This document shows positions 63,732 to 64,000 of a stretch of DNA of 64,000 nucleotides, piece by piece. A model generated the notes under the pieces. That model had not been told where the DNA came from. It was given only the letters and a program-made list of their open reading frames with translations, and searched no databases. A program made the translations under genes and the position numbers. The stretch's first letter is position 1. Every line of letters begins with the position of its first letter. This DNA is from Rhodanobacter fulvus Jip2 (GTDB lineage Bacteria; Pseudomonadota; Gammaproteobacteria; Xanthomonadales; Rhodanobacteraceae). The DNA lies in NCBI RefSeq assembly GCF_000264315.1, contig NZ_AJXU01000029.1, forward strand, positions 1-64,000, given 5' to 3'.

Positions 63732-64000
63732 CAAGCTTCTGACTTTTCCTCCAGCACCCGAAAAATCTCCCTCATCACATCGTCCGTGCGCAACAGCACA
63801 TCGTCGTTCCAGAACCGCAGCACGCGATAGCCTTCGCGTTGCAAAGCCGCACTGCGCCGTTCGTCGTATTCGATGGCGTCCAAATGCTGGCCACCATCCA
63901 GCTCGATCACCAACCGTGCCGGCACACAGATGAAATCCACGATGTAGCCGGCCAGCGGATACTGCCGGCGGAACCTGTGGCCAGCCAATTGACGGCGACG
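63731..64000 (-). CDS. DUF559 family endonuclease-like protein (5' end outside window)
   Basis: This is the C-terminal part of a DUF559 protein, read from 64000 to the stop at 63731. The visible frame runs 'QLAGHRFRRQYPLAGYIVDF', 'VPARLVIELDGGQH' and 'ALQREGYRVLRFWNDDVL', which carry the Vsr/PD-(D/E)xK-like nuclease features of the family (paired Asp and Glu-x-Asp). DUF559 proteins are common single genes in Rhodanobacteraceae and their role is not proven. The N-terminus and start are beyond the window edge. It follows the trmB repeat and converges with trmB. Confidence 0.85.
   Translation of the reverse strand, partial: RRRQLAGHRFRRQYPLAGYIVDFICVPARLVIELDGGQHLDAIEYDERRSAALQREGYRVLRFWNDDVLLRTDDVMREIFRVLEEKSEA

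Overview
This 64 kb window is a high-GC chromosomal segment of a gammaproteobacterium. Gene content points to the Xanthomonadales (Lysobacterales), most likely Rhodanobacteraceae (Rhodanobacter/Dyella type). The clues are a PPi-dependent phosphofructokinase with a membrane H+-pyrophosphatase, a short-LID adenylate kinase, protein-L-isoaspartate methyltransferase directly before tolC, a ColRS-like two-component pair, an S-adenosylhomocysteine riboswitch before ahcY, and many short palindromic intergenic repeats. The organism is inferred from gene families only. No prophage, intact insertion sequence, CRISPR array or rRNA operon was seen.

Layout. 1-9.4 kb: DUF192 protein, rubredoxin, hemL, a glyoxalase, a HIT protein, argD, a VpsR-like sigma-54 activator, a LON-domain protein, mpl and adk. 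9.6-17.7 kb: a pyrophosphate-centred block (pfp, hppA, ppa) with an RcnB-like protein, a prolyl oligopeptidase and a 2OG-Fe(II) oxygenase between them. 17.7-24.6 kb: DUF2333 protein, a divergent LysR/MFS pair leading into two oxidoreductases, a ferritin-like protein and a TetR regulator. 24.8-32.7 kb: envelope genes (pcm-like, tolC, waaA, an LpxL-type acyltransferase, two glycosyltransferases and an O-antigen ligase). 32.8-42.5 kb: CHCC zinc finger, YceI, RutE-like, ELM1, MgtC, glnE, an LTA-synthase-like protein and metK. 42.6-50.5 kb: a large Ser/Thr kinase, the remnant of a type III restriction subunit, a Fic protein, an ABC-F ATPase, a GST and a GIY-YIG protein. 50.4-59 kb: a Mn2+ (yybP-ykoY) riboswitch before a TerC protein, ppc, the SAH riboswitch-ahcY-metF block and ilvE. 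59-64 kb: a two-component system, rimB-rimK with tRNA-Gly directly upstream, trmB and a DUF559 nuclease fragment.

How the genes work together. Several parts belong to the methyl cycle: metK makes SAM, ahcY clears SAH under riboswitch control, and metF supplies methyl-THF. A second theme is pyrophosphate energy use: PFP can spend or make PPi, HppA couples PPi hydrolysis to proton pumping, and Ppa destroys PPi. A third is lipid A/core/O-antigen assembly.

The least ordinary observations are: an exact 51-bp in-frame duplication inside the glyoxalase gene that doubles a metal-ligand strand; a palindromic repeat apparently inserted in frame inside mpl; two riboswitches, one of which contains the stop codon of the preceding gene; a restriction-enzyme remnant whose broken end coincides with a palindromic repeat; and a tRNA-Gly gene sitting 34 bp before the RimBK protein-modification genes. 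I did not find a clear, wholly new multi-gene system.
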